Both the position numbers and the translations under genes were made by a program. 64,000 nucleotides of DNA from Alectoria sarmentosa (Eukaryota > Ascomycota > Lecanoromycetes > Lecanorales > Parmeliaceae): NCBI GenBank assembly GCA_009733775.1, contig WOGZ01000197.1, positions 1 to 64,000 on the forward strand, given 5' to 3'. Under the pieces are notes generated by a model. That model made no database searches and was not told the DNA's origin. It saw nothing but the letters and a program-made list of their open reading frames with translations. This document shows positions 24,650-37,475 of the stretch, in pieces (the stretch's first letter is position 1; each line of letters starts with the position of its first letter).

Positions 24650-25640
24650 ATGAGACTCGACGAAGTTTACGATATCTTTATAATAATTTATATTCAAATT
24701 TATATGCTTTATAATTCGAATATAATTAAATTCGATTTGATTATTCACGACGTAATAAATAAAAAGTATCGCATAATCGTAATTAAAAAAAATGATATCG
24801 TTATACTCGCTCATCGTAATAATAAAAACAAATAATTCGTCAAAAGCGATTTCGATGACTTTAATTTCATCAATCGCGAAACTTATGCTTTTTGCAAAAT
24901 CGTTGATCGTAAATTCAAATATTTCTTTATTAAATGTTGAATCAAGTTTTCTCATTTAAAGTTTAAAAAGTTTATAAATAAATAGGAAAAGAAGAAGAAG
25001 AAGACGTAAATCGATATCATTTATTCGAACATTAATGTTTTAAATGTCAAGCGCAAACGCATCGAAGAAGCGTTATTTAACGCCTTCGTTTCAGGGGAGA
25101 ATGATTATTTTAATGTCAATATGGCGTATATTTCAGGAGAGGACGATTATCTCCATGCTCATATAACATTCCTGAACGAATTGAATGATCAAAATCATTC
25201 GAATCTCACGTCGAATGATTTTAATCTTTTGGGTATAATCAATTAAGCGAACCAAAACGAAAACGAGAATAAAAACCTTATTAATTTAATAGCGAACCCG
25301 AACATGAACAAAAATCTGTCGTTCGCCAAATTTATGAATTTCGATATTTGAATTATGATAAACTTTAATTGCACTCGTTATTTCTTTGCGAATCGTTTAA
25401 TGTTTATTATTTATATTAAAATTTAATCTCGATTTATCAAAGACATTAAAAACGTCAAAATTCAATTTTTTGTTTACGATATCATTAATTTTAATTACAA
25501 TGTCAATGACAAACGCGTTATTTTAACGATTTTCAATGTCTTGCATATGTTCGATATAAACGTTAATCTTTTATCGATTAAAAAGCTTTTAAATGTCGAC
25601 ATTGAAATCACCTTTCACAAAAAAGATTGTGTCTTAATTT
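24650..25640 (+). pseudogene. E3 gag C-terminal part and retropepsin-like protease
   Basis: The sense frame runs with few stops from 24650 into the protease. It has a lysine run (EKKKKKT) near 24990, then RKRIEEALFNAFVSGENDYF near 25055, and AHITFLNELNDQNHSN near 25160. At about 25361 it reads NFNCTRYFFANRLMF, which sits where copia proteases have DSG.(S/T)RH and looks like a RIPped version of it (D to N, S to F, G to N). TIFNVLHMFDINVNLLSIKKLL near 25530 matches the family's L.NVLYVPDL..NLLSV.KL. This sense reading shows that the long antisense frames at 24326-24955 are shadows. The protease active site is lost. Confidence 0.78.
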
Positions 25641-25879
25641 AAAATAATATCACATTAATCAATATATGAAACCGCGATTTGTTTTTTTTGAACCTTTGAA
25701 AAGATAATAATGTTTTAATCGTTTATAATGTTTTTTCGAATTTGATTCATCAATTATAATATGCTCGTATAAATCATTTAAATCAATAAAATCTTAATAA
25801 ACTTCTTAATATTGTTATGAATGTGAATTTTTTTAAAAATATCGTTAAAGAATATATTTGCGGATGTTATATTATGAGT

Positions 25880-26480
25880 CGTTAAAAGATTGCTTTTCAT
25901 AATTCGCTTATAACGTTCGATACTTTATTAAACGAGTTTATTTATAACGATCTTATTGAACCTCTGATTTTCATTAATTTTAACGATTATAAATACTTTA
26001 TAACCTTTAAAAACGGTTTCATTTGTTATTTTAAAATTTATTATATTCATTATAAAAATAAAATCTTTATTATATTTTTACGTTTTAAGACTTATTTAAA
26101 ATCTCGCGATTATCGAATCAATTATATTCGTTTCGATAATGAAGATGAGTACATTAATAAAACCTTTTTTAAATATTTTATTTAAACGAGCATTAAGTAG
26201 AAATTCATTATTATAAACAATTTCGAAATGAATAAAATCATCGAGCGATTTAATCAAACTTTGATGAATAAAATTCATTCAATTTTATTAAATTTCAATT
26301 TTAATAAATTCTTTTGATTTAAAATAATAATTATAATTAATTATTTAATGATGCGTTTTTTTAACATCAAAATCATCATTATATTTTTCGAAATCTTTTA
26401 TCATCGCAAATTTATTCTTTTTCATTTGCGTATTATTAACTTCATCGTTTACGCTTTAAAACGTATTTAAAAAAAGTTTA
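25880..26480 (+). pseudogene. E3 copia integrase core
   Basis: Sense frame: NEFIYNDLIEPLIFINFNDY, then KYFITFKNGFICY, then RINYIRFDNEDEYINKTFFK, then after a stop IIERFNQTLMNKIHS. These match the copia DDE integrase in order, with Asp of NDLIEP, Asp of FDNEDEY and Glu of IIERFNQTL as the catalytic triad positions. Two stops and several Gly/Pro losses make it non-functional. The antisense frame at 26096-26278 is a shadow. Confidence 0.82.
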
Positions 26481-27640
26481 TAAACAAAAATGAGAAATGT
26501 ATCCTTTTAAATTATGAAAACGAATTCATTTTTCGTTTTTATAATTTAATTAAAAAGAAGATTATTCGTATTAACGATATGCATTTCGTCAAAAAGCGTT
26601 CACATTTCGTGAATTTCGAAGAAGTAATTAAGGTTTATAAATCTTTAAACAAACGTTAACGTCTTTTCGTATCAACATTCGTTATAAAGAAAACATTAAA
26701 TAAATAACGTATTATTGTATTATCAAACGTTAAACTTATAATTTCGATTAAATCGTCAAATCGATTATCGTCAACGAATATTCGATCATTATTAATTATT
26801 AATCGTTTTTAAAGATTTTATTTTATCGTTATTACAATGCGTGTGTTTATAACATTTATTAAATTTGTTATATTAATTGTCAGACTTATTATCGCTTTTC
26901 CTTTATCGATACTTTCGAAATTTATTAAAATGAGAATTGTGCGAAAACATTTCGAGTATAAGATTATTCAAAAGATATTTGATAATTATAAAAATCTCAT
27001 TATCCCGAATCTTCGTGATTTATCGTTTAATTTTTTAATAAAAAATTTCGTTATCTTTATCTTTTTTACGAATCATATCAATAAACTTAACATTTTCGAA
27101 TTTATAATTTATGAATAAACGATTTTTAACAATCTGTTTTATATGAATTAAAAGATTGATATGCGAAATAAATATAAATCTTTTATGAACAATAACATTT
27201 AATGCTTTATTCAGGCGTTTTTAAAGATTCGTATTTTTCGAGATTATTGAATTTATATCGTGAAACGAGGTCTCGAAAAGGAAATTATTCGTTATAAAAT
27301 ATATTAAATTATTCGAAGATTCGAACAATAAAAGGGCCGTAATTATTATAATATTTTCACGTCGATAATAAAGTTTATAAATTATAAAATGATCTTTACG
27401 TTTATGACGATTATGAATTAAAATGTGAAATAAATGAACATTAAAACCGCCTTTCTTTATGACGATGTTCAAAAAAATATTTATATATAACAATTTGACG
27501 ACTTTAATAAAGACAATATTAAAATTTATAAATTAAATAAGATTCTTTATAACTTAAAACAATTTCTTAAAGTTTAATATCAACATTTCTCGATTTATAT
27601 AAAAAAATTCGATCTCAATTTTATCGAATTAAATGATAAT

Positions 27641-27886
27641 GTGTTTATAAACCTCAAAAAAAAAATCATTATGACGCTTTATGTCGATGATATTTTGATT
27701 ATAAATCGTAATAAAATCGTTATTAAACGAATCAAAGATGTTTTAAATGTCAAGTTTCACATATTAAATTTGAAATTATACGTTTTTTATTTGAACATGA
27801 TTATTAAAAGAGATCGTTATAATAACATTATTCGTTTAAGACAAAAAACATACATCACACGTTTTCTCAATCATTTCAAATGTTAA
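27641..27886 (+). pseudogene. E3 copia reverse transcriptase catalytic part
   Basis: 81 open codons: TLYVDDILIINRNKIVIKRI, VLNVKFHILNLKLYVFYLNM, IIKRDRYNNIIRLRQKTYIT. The catalytic YVDD is intact here. FYLNM is the RIPped FYLGM. The RLRQKTYI block is the family's L.LSQ..YI. The upstream thumb/palm part (27200-27640) is recognisable by alignment to the other copies but carries stops. Confidence 0.85.
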
Positions 27887-28419
27887 AATCTCATTTTTAT
27901 CAATACATCATTCGAAATTAATCGCAGATTGACGCTTATCGAAAAGAATTACGTGATCTTTAAAAAACTTCGTGAAAAATATCAATTCGTTATAAGTTTT
28001 CTCATATACGTTATGTTAAAGATTCGTTTCAATATCGTTTATGTTATTTCTTTGATCAATCGATATTTAGTCAACTTTATTTCAACGCATTGAAATGCGA
28101 TTATTCGAATTTTTCGATATCTTAAAAACACGATGCATTATAAACTCGTATATAAAGACTTTTTAAAGGATTGATTCGATTATATTAATTTTGATTAAGT
28201 TGAAGACTCAATTCGAAGGTTTACTTTCGATTATTTATTTAATTTGAATAATAACATTATTAATTGATTAAATAAACGTTAAGTTATTATAATATTATTT
28301 ATTTATAAGATAAAATATATCGATTAAATGTAAATTATTAAGGAAATTATTTGATTGAAAAATCTTTTTAATCAATTTTTACGATTTGATGATTCGAATT
28401 TCAAAATCATCGTGATTTT

Positions 28420-28612
28420 TGAGAACAATTAAGGCGTAATCGCTTTCGCAAAAAACGCTCAATTTCATGCTCGCATTAAACACATTAACATCGTTCATTA
28501 TTTTGTGCGTGAAAAAGTTAATAATGATATTATGAATGTTTAATATGTTCTCATTAATAAACAAATGATTGATAATCTTATCAAAATCTTGTGTTTTGAT
28601 AAGTTTATTATC
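28420..28612 (+). pseudogene. E3 RNase H C-terminal part
   Basis: The sense reading NN-stop-GVIAFAKNAQFHARIKHINIV then HYFVREKVNNDIMNV matches the copia RNase H block DN..AI.LA.NP..H.RTKHIDI..HF.RE.V. Stops fall at former Gln codons. Position after reverse transcriptase confirms Ty1/copia order. The opposite-strand frame at 28379-28564 is a shadow. Confidence 0.85.
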
Positions 28613-28639
28613 TTTCGCGATGCCCTTAAGGTGAAAATA

Positions 28640-29784
28640 ATCTCACATCATTCATTCAAGATTATTTAAATCACTGTTTCAAAGGAAACGCTTGAGCCGC
28701 TATTATTATTTAGCGCTCATAATTTCAGGGGAGCGATTTCATTGATTTTCACATTTTGGATGATCGATCGGAATCGGAATTATTCGCAGAACCTCAATAT
28801 TAGTCTTGGCGTGCCAAAATTCCGTCATGTCATCATTATCAGGAGCTGATTTATTGTTATTGCAATTATATTCACAAACTTTGCGGATCTCTTTTTAAAA
28901 CACCTATATCTATGTTCTATCCAAATTTGAAATCTGCGACGTCACTCAAAAGGTCGCTATCGTCGTCTTTTCGCCTTTCGCCTTGAATATTCTCATCAAA
29001 ATCATCACATTTATATATTTTAAAATCATCATGCTCATGTTCTTAGGGTCATCGTACTCATATCCTCAAGCGCTATTGCCGTCATCATCATCATAAACAT
29101 CGTCGTTATACATCTTTTATATGCACGTTATTAATCATTATTATCAAATATTAATATTTTAAAACGACCCTCACGGGTCTTATAGTCGATCATATACATA
29201 TATGCATATGCATATACAATTCGAAATATTTCGTTCAATCGGAAAATAAACTCTCACATATATTTATTGATCATGTGTCGATCGATTTTTGATATGCATC
29301 AAATGAATTGAAAATAAATTTGTCAAAAAACGATTTTTCGTCAAAAAGTGAAATTTTTTCTATATAACATCGTGACGAATATGTTCAAATGAACATAATC
29401 GTTTTCAGATTTTCGATTTTCACCTTTTTTATCCGACTTTGAACATCGTGAATTTCGAATCTCGTTTTTAAAATTCGAATGTTTATAAGAAAAGGGGGTG
29501 ATGCATAAGGGATAAAGATGATTTATAAAATAAAAATGATTCATAAAGAGATAATCACATCTTTTTTCGAATTTTCATTATTTCTATCCGATTTTGAACA
29601 TCGCGAATTTCGAATCTCGTGTTTGAAATTCGAATTTTTTTCGAGCGCAAAGAAGATAAAGAAGATGCATAAAAATGATTTTATATTAATTATTCGACGT
29701 TAAACTCATTATAATTATTCGATATTCGATTCATTTTATTTATTCGACGTTCGACTTTTTTAAGAGTATACGTGCGAAAAAAAG
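28640..29784 (+). other. E3 long 3' untranslated region with ~155-bp tandem duplication
   Basis: About 1.1 kb without coding sense lies between RNase H and the 3' LTR. It contains an approximate direct duplication with 155-bp offset: GAACATCGTGAATTTCGAAT at 29441 and GAACATCGCGAATTTCGAAT at 29596, with similar flanks. After it come short repeats of TATTCGACGTT. The region is conserved in every family A copy and in subfamily B (1385-2440 reversed), including AT-rich palindromes of ATATGCATAT near 29197. Confidence 0.75.
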
Positions 29785-29944
29785 TGTCGAAATTTAAATC
29801 ACGTAATAGGTCACGTGACATGGGCGCATGCGCCCGTAACATAAATCGCACTTTTCTTTATAACACTTTTAAAGTAATATAATTAAGTGTTTTACATTAT
29901 ATTTTTATATAATACAACTAAGTGTTTTACATTATATTTTCACA
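29785..29944 (+). repeat. 3' LTR of E3, with the same internal duplication
   Basis: 160 bp, identical in structure to the 5' LTR including the tandem 36-bp repeat, and with the palindrome GGGCGCATGCGCCC intact. The duplication was therefore present in the parent copy and templated into both LTRs on integration. Confidence 0.92.
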
Positions 29945-31497
29945 GAGAATTATTTTTATTATAATTAATGAAAATCGTCGAAGTCTTTTTAATAACGCTT
30001 TTTTAAATCTTAATAAAGTTTTCATATATAAAATCGATTTCTGTTTCAAATTATGAAATGAATTAATTTATTATACGAATTTCGATGATAAACGAGAACG
30101 ATTATGCGTATTTAACGCACTCGAAAAGAAAATATTCGAATTAATTCATAATCATTAATATTATGATGATTTTTATAAGTTATATAATCGCATAACTAAC
30201 TTTATTTATATGCGATATCTTTTTAAATATTTACGAACATATATAAAACATTATTCGACGTATGAACTTAATTGAATTAAACGTTATAAATTTTATAATA
30301 ATATGTTTTTCATTGATAAATTTGAAATCTCATTTTATATTATAATAATGAATTTCATTATCACGTTATTCTTAATAATCGACGATTTGAATTATTTATT
30401 TATTATCACGAATAAATTTTCGAAGAAAATATTGTTTATTTCTAAAAAGGTTATTTATTCGATCGATAAATAGATTGATTTATTTTTCATTAATCTCATT
30501 TAACACGATTGGGAAATTTTCTTAATAATAATTAATGATTAATATATCAAATTTATATCCGAGCTTTGATAAAAGATTTTCTTTAAATTAAATATGAAAA
30601 TTCTCGTTTTCACGATTTATTATTCTCAAATAAATAAACAATCGAAACATATCAATTAAATTGTGAAAATTGTTATACGATATTTCATCATAACGAATCT
30701 CATCTCGAATTAAATTAAAATGTTTTCGTATTTATGAAAGAACTTGAATAATTTCAAAAATCAATTTATCAAAATATCATCGAACGAGATTTTTTATAAG
30801 TTCAATATACGCGATTCGCTCAAATTGCTCTCGGAACTTTCGTCGAAAAATTTCGTTCGATTATAATAATTGAAACGTGAGCAAATCGAAGACTTTTTGA
30901 TATTTATAAATGTTATAATAAAAGTTTATTATAATAAATCGTATTAATCTCTTAATTTATTCGAAAAAAATATGATTTATCTTCGATTGCATTAAGATTA
31001 TAAGATTTTTAATATAAATAATCATAAATTACATTATTAACGTATCGATTCGTTTAAAATCTTTGATAAAATAAGAATATTTATTTATCATCTTGAGTTG
31101 CCCCTTATAATAATAATTCATCTCATTATATTAACAACACAATTAAAACTTATTTCGTCGAACAAAGGTTTTTATACAAAATCACGAAATATTAATTCTT
31201 TTTATGTGATGAAAACGAAAAACGAAATTGAGATTTTTTTTAAAAAACGTTAATTATGTAATAAGACGCAATATCTTATTAAATAAAAAAATTATAACAA
31301 CGAATATAACGTTTAATACGATTTTGATGATTTATCGAATGTTTATAAATTAATCGTCGAATTCGAAGTTCGAGCCCGCGCTCGATTTGTTCGATAAAAG
31401 CGTCGTTAAACGCAAGAAATTTCGAAAGAGATGTTAATTTCTATATCGACGATTCCTCCTCGACGAAGAGGCCGTTTAAGAAAAATCATAATTTCGT
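29945..31497. other. AT-rich RIPped DNA, unidentified
   Basis: Continuation of the target of E3. No LTR ends and no recognisable protein motif. Around 31360-31480 it becomes less AT-rich and briefly reads open on the plus strand, leading into the 15-bp array. Confidence 0.55.
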
Positions 31498-31633
31498 AAG
31501 AATTTCCTTAAACAAGGATTTCTTAAGCAAGGGTTTTTTAAAAAAGGATTTCCTAAATAAGGAATTTCTAAATAAGAATTTTTTAAATAAGGATCTCCTA
31601 AACAAGGACTTCTTAAATAAGGATTTCATCGAC
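31498..31633. repeat. 15-bp minisatellite coding a five-residue repeat
   Basis: About nine units of the pattern AAGGATTTCTTAAAT. On the plus strand the main frame reads repeats of K-D-F-L-N. On the minus strand it reads repeats of S-L-F-K-K within a 79-codon frame (31486-31725). A single-base slip after the first unit changes the plus frame. The unit length is a multiple of three and the codons differ mainly by transitions, so this may be a former coding repeat. I do not recognise the protein. Confidence 0.7.
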
Positions 31634-31639
31634 AAGTTT

Positions 31640-33545
31640 TTCGATTTCTTTCGAATTTGCATTTGCGATGTTTTTCGAACGTATTTTTCGACGAGAACGT
31701 CGACGTCTTCTTTTGTTATCGACATTTATTATGAAAATTCTGTCTCGACAAGTATATAAACTTGACAAAATACCTGCCTTACCAAAAAAATTTATTTATC
31801 AAAGAAGTATCTCGGCAAGGTTTTTAACTTAACATTATAAATAATTATTTTTAAATAAAAAGAATTAAGATTTTTACATATTTTCATATTTTTTATAAAT
31901 TGTTAAAACTATACCTTAATAAATAGTTTCTAACAAAAACAATTAAAAAAAAAGTTTTAAAATTAATATCAAAGAACAATTTTTTGCATTTTGAATAAAC
32001 TTCATAAATTTAATGCATTCATAATTTGATTGTATTTAAAATTTAAATGCATTTATAAATTTAAAATTCCAACTCGAAGAGAAAAAAAAAAAAAAAGTTT
32101 AATCGACGTTAAGTTTTAAGTTCGTTTCGCCTTCGTTTGTTTTTAAATATCATGAATTTAATTTATGGGCCCTGACTTGTTATTTAATAATAATATATGA
32201 TAAATATAATTCTTTTTATAATCGATAAAAACTTTTTTAATAACGCGCTTTTAACCTTTTTTTCAATTAATAACGAATTTATATAAAATAATAAAATTTG
32301 AAATTTTAATGCGACGTATATAATTTAAATGAAATTTATAATTTATATAAATTTAATATAAAATAAATTTACGCGATTATATAAGATTTCGATTATAAAA
32401 ATAATTAACGATTAATACGAATTTTAATCAATATTTTTAATTAAAATTAATATTTTTAATGATAATATTAATAATACTAAAAAACGTTTAATTAAATCGT
32501 TCGACGATTTTATTTTATTCGAAATTTTTAAAATAAATAAATTTTTATATAATTTTATAATCGATACGATAAATATTAAAATCAAAATCTTTATATTCGT
32601 CGTTATAATTAATTCGAAAACGTTTAATAATAATATTTTTATGTTGATTTTTAATTTAATAACGTTTAAAGATAAAAATGATTTCACTTTTATATTTAAT
32701 AATTTTAATTTTAAAATGTTTATTTTAATTATTAATGAAAACAATAAAATATTTATCATTAAAGCGATCGTGAAAAATGATAAAATCGTAAACATCGTTA
32801 TAAATTAAATTTAAAAATCTTTTTTTAAAATGAATGTGAGATTTGTGCGGCGCTCTTTGCGTTTTTTTAATTATATATAAAATATAAAATTCTTTATTAA
32901 TAACAATTTTGATTAAATCGATATTTTTAAATAATTTGATTAATTTATAAATGTTTTAATGTTTTAAATAATTTATATAAATATATTATAAATTAAAAAT
33001 TTAATCGTTAATTTTACGCGATGCAACATCGAAATCTAAATTCGAAAAAAAAATCGAAATAAATTAACGAAAAAATAACATTATTTATTGAATTAAAATG
33101 TTTTTTATATTTAAAAATAATATAAAGCATAATGAACTTGATATTATATTATTTAAATATAAATATAAACATTAACGATTATTTAAAAAAAATTAAAGTT
33201 TAATAATTAAATTTTTATAAACGTAAATAATAAAGATTATTGCTTTATAATTAAATAATAATATTATGATTATTAAATTCAATATCGTTTTATATAAATT
33301 TCATTTAAATGTTATTGCGTATTAATTATCTTTAAAAAATTAAATTTAGAGATAAATTTGAAACAAAAAAAACATTCGTGAGAATAAGTTTTTTTTTAAT
33401 CATCGATAATGATATTAATGCGTATTTTATTAATATTAATGAAAATGCGAACGTTTTTAATATTTTTAATGAGACGAATCTCGTTTAATTTAAAATCGAA
33501 AATATAATATTGCACGAAGCAATCTTTATTAAACGTGAAATGTTA
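31640..33545. other. AT-rich RIPped DNA, unidentified
   Basis: Very AT-rich, with surviving C and G nearly all in CpG. A 123-codon frame on the minus strand at 32424-32795 is Ile/Leu/Lys only and the opposite strand is equally open, so I do not call it a gene. A short unmutated island, GGGCCCTGACTTG, lies at about 32167. Confidence 0.5.
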
Positions 33546-36500
33546 AAAATAATAATATAAAAAAACATTAACGTTTATTTAAAAATTTATAAGTTTTAAT
33601 TTTCTCGTCGAAATTTATAAAATATAAACATTTTTTGACGAAATAAATATTATTAATGCGAATTTTTTTTTGAACCAAATTATAAAAACGAAAAATAAAT
33701 TCGTTTTCGTAATTTGAAAAAATACACTTTTCGTTTTTATTTATTATTTTTTTTTAAATTCATTTTAAAACGTAAATGATGAAATTTATAATTTATAAAT
33801 AAGAAAAATAAAAATTTATAATGATAAAAGATTTTAAAAAATGTAATAATGATTTTAATATTAAAAAAACGCATTATCAAATAATTGATTATAATCATTA
33901 TTTCGAATTAAAAAAATTTATTGAAATTAAAACTTAATAGAATTAAATAAATTTTATTTATCAAAATTTAATTAAATCGCTCGATGATTTCATTTATTTC
34001 GAAATTTTTTATAAGATAATAATAAATTTTTATTTGATGCTCATTTAAACGAAATATTTCAAAAAAACTTTATTAATATATTCGTTTTCATTATCAAAAC
34101 GAATACGATAAATTTGATAATCGCGAAATTTCAAATAAGTTTTAAAACGCAAAAATATAATAAAAATCTTACTTTCATAATGAATATAATAAATCTTAAA
34201 ATAATAGAAGAAAATTATTTTTAAACGTTATAAAATATTTATAATCGTTAAAATCAATAAAAATTAAAGATTTAATAAAATTATTATAAATGAATTCATT
34301 TAATAAAATATCGAGCGTTATAAACGAATTATAAAAAATAATTTTTTAACGATTTATTATATAATATTCGCAAATGTATTTTTCGACGATATTTTTGAAA
34401 AAATTCACATTTATAATAATATTAAAAAATTTATTAAAAATTTATTAATTTAAATAACTTATATAAACATATTATAATTGATAAATTAAATTTAAAAAAA
34501 CGTTATAAACGATCAAAGCATTATTATCTTTTCATAAATTTAAAAAAAAACAAATCGCGATTTCGCGTATCGATTAACGTGATATTATTTTGAATTAAAA
34601 CATAATTTTTTTTATAAAAAACGATTTCAATATCGATATTTGAAAACTTTTTAATCGATAAATGATTAATGTTTATATTGAACACGTATAAAACATTAAA
34701 AATCGTTAAAATAATGCGTTTTTTATTAACATTGCAATCGAGATTAATAATATCATAAACAAAAGATTAAATTTTAACGTTTTTAATGCCTTTGATAAAT
34801 CGAGATTGAATTTTAATATAAATAATGAATATCGAATAATTAATAAAGAATAATGAATATAATCAAAATTTATCATAATTCGAATATCGAAATTCATAAA
34901 TTTAATGAATAATAAACTTTTGTTCAAATCGAAGTTCGTTATTAAATTAATAAAATCTTTATTCTCGTTTTAATTTGTTTAATTAATTATATTCAAAATG
35001 TTAAAATTATTCGAAATGAGATTCGAATAATTATAATCGTTTAATTCGTTTAAAAATGTTATATAAATATAAAAATAATCGTTCTCTTTTGAAATATACG
35101 TTATATTAACATTAAAATAATTATTCTCTTTTGAAGCGAAAACGTTAAATAACGTTTTTTCGATGCGTTTACGTTTGATATTTAAAACATTAATGTTTAT
35201 ATAAATAATATCAATTTACGTCTTTTTTTTTTTATTCATTTATAAACTTTTTAAATTTTAAATAAAAAAATTTAATATAATATTTAATAAAGAAATGTTT
35301 AAATTTATGATTAACGATTTTATAAAAAATATAAATTTCGCGATTAATAAAATTAAAGTCGTCGAAATTCTTTTTAACGAATTATTTATTTTTATTATTA
35401 TGATAAATGAATATAATAATATTATTCTTTTTAATTGCGAGCATATAACGCTTTTTATTTATTACATTATAAATAATCAAATCGAACTTAATTATATTCG
35501 AATTATAAAGTATATAAATTTGAATATAAATTATTATAAAAATATCGTAAATTTCGTCGAATTTTATAAAAAAGAATTGAATAAAATAAAGTTTCAACAA
35601 TAATAAAAAATCGTTTAAATCAACGATTTCGACGTTAATTTTGCGAAAATTCTTTTCGTATTAATGAACGTTTTTTTCGAGATTAATGTTAATATTATAT
35701 AATTAACGCACAAGCTTAATATAAAATTCAAAACTCATAAATTTATAATAAATATCAATAACGTTTAACATAATTTGAAAATTTTCGTTATGTTTTTTGA
35801 TAAATTAATAATTAATATAATTAAAACGTTAACGAATAATCACGTAAACTTTAAATTTAATAATGTTAATAAAAAATTGAAAATTATTTAACATTAATTA
35901 ATTATTAATATCTTCGCTTTATTTGATATATTTAATAATAAGTTTTAAAATAATAATAAAAATAAAAATAAAATTAATTTCATTATTCATAAAAATATTT
36001 TCAACGATATTTTAAACGTTAAATTCAATCATCGATATCGAAAAAAATAAATGAAAAGATAAAAAAATTAATAATAATGATGACAATAACGAAGACGAGA
36101 CTTTTATCACGATTAATAATGAATTAAAAAAATCGTTTTAAAAAATACCGCTTTAAAAAGAAGTCGAAACGAACGAATTTAATAATAATTTAAAAAACGA
36201 TTTAAACGTTTTCAAGAGAATTAATAAACGAGATCGTTTATTTTTAATACGTAAATTAAAGATTTCGATATCGTTTAAAACGTTAAATGATTTTTTATTA
36301 ATTTCAAAATTGTTATCGCACGACGATAATATAAAAAAGATAAAATAAATGTTTTATTAATCTTTATTAAAGTTATTAAAATTTTTATTAATATTAATTA
36401 ATTATTATTATTATATTTCAAAGTTTTATAATAGTAATGAAAAATGTTTATACGAAAATTAATAATAAATTTAGATAATATTATTATAATAAAATGAAAT

Positions 36501-37475
36501 TAATAATATAAAGAATTTGATTTTAAATTTAATAATAAAAATTGAATTTAATTAAGATTATATTAAATGCAATTATAAACGTATAATCTTTTTTAAAAAA
36601 TTCGCATTTTTTTTTATGATTTAATTAAAGATTCGAATTTAAAATATTCGTTTTAATAATTATCATCGTGAAATTAAAATTAATTAAATTTCATAATCAC
36701 GATAATAAAATGTTATCAATAACGAATAAAGAATTCGATAATAAGATTTTAATCTTTTTTTAAAGAGTTTTTGAGATGAAAACGTTAATTTTAATATATA
36801 AAGTTTATTATTTTTGATTTCAAATAAGTTTTTAAACGTTTAAATGATAATGAAATCAATTTTAAATTATTTTAAACGATAATCAAATTAATAATGATAT
36901 TAACATTTAATTATTTAATTTATTTTATTAATTCGATATATCGTTGAAAATGTAAATCATTAATTTGATAAAATATTATAAAAATAAAAGCGCATTTTTT
37001 TTATTTAATGTGTTTTATATAAAAAAGTTGATAATGTTATAAAAACTTTATTATAATTCGATTATATAATCGTAAATCGTATACGATTTTAATTAAAAAC
37101 GAATAATTTCGATTTGTCGAAAATTAAAAGATTTTTAATTTTCGAATTTCGAATCATAATCGTTTAAATTTAAAGATTATTTTATAAATGAAAATTGTTT
37201 ATTTCAAAAAAATTGATTAATTCAATAAAGATCTTTATAATTAATTATCTTATTGCGATAAATATAAAATGTTTAAAAACAATTATAATCATAGTAATAA
37301 ATAAATAAATAATGTTTATAATAATCGCCGAGCAAATTCGAATTCATAATTTATAAAAATATGATATAAAATATTTAATTATATTAATTTAAAAGTGTTA
37401 CGAAGGAAAGTGCGAGTTAAGTTAAAAACGTATACGTTCGTTACGTGATCTTATCACGTGATCTAAATTTCGACA
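33546..37475 (-). mobile_element. Ty1/copia element E6 (family A), truncated
   Basis: Minus-strand copy from its 5' LTR (37352-37475) through gag, protease and integrase, colinear with E3 22702-26690. Similarity stops at about 33546, before reverse transcriptase, and there is no 3' LTR, so the 3' 3.2 kb is missing. The integrase block lies around 33950-34320 and the protease around 34650-34900, both on the minus strand. The plus-strand frame at 35295-35603 is the recurring antisense shadow of gag. The left edge is approximate. Confidence 0.8.
37352..37475 (-). repeat. 5' LTR of element E6
   Basis: 124 bp on the minus strand, TGTCGAAATTTAGATCACGT...; its 3' end is decayed to TTTTATA. The decayed primer-binding site follows at about 37338-37351. 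Confidence 0.83.

Larger units (their letters stand above)
22702..29944 (+). mobile_element. Full-length Ty1/copia element E3 (family A), least mutated internal copy
   Basis: 7243 bp with two 160-bp LTRs, flanked by GAAAA (22697-22701) and GAGAA (29945-29949), a 5-bp duplication differing by one RIP-type G-to-A. The order on the plus strand is primer-binding site 22862, gag to about 25340, protease 25340-25620, integrase 25880-26480, reverse transcriptase 27200-27890, RNase H 28090-28620, 3' untranslated region to 29784. RIP is uneven along it: 25080-25330 and 28680-28990 keep near-normal codons, while other parts are nearly all A/T. Reading frames are broken by stops at former Gln, Trp and Arg codons. 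Confidence 0.92.

Noticed and set aside
24326..24955. Long open frames antisense to gag that recur at the same place in five copies (6018-6602, 20144-20392, 24326-24955, 35295-35603, 50185-50995)
   Set aside because: They looked like a conserved antisense gene. The sense frame over the same DNA runs directly into the protease (NFNCTRYFF at the DSG.TRH position) and keeps natural composition with stops only at RIP-type positions, so the sense strand is coding and the antisense openness follows from the shared parent sequence.
32424..32795. 123-codon minus-strand frame, Ile/Leu/Lys only
   Set aside because: The opposite strand is equally open, composition is that of random AT-rich DNA, and no motif is present.
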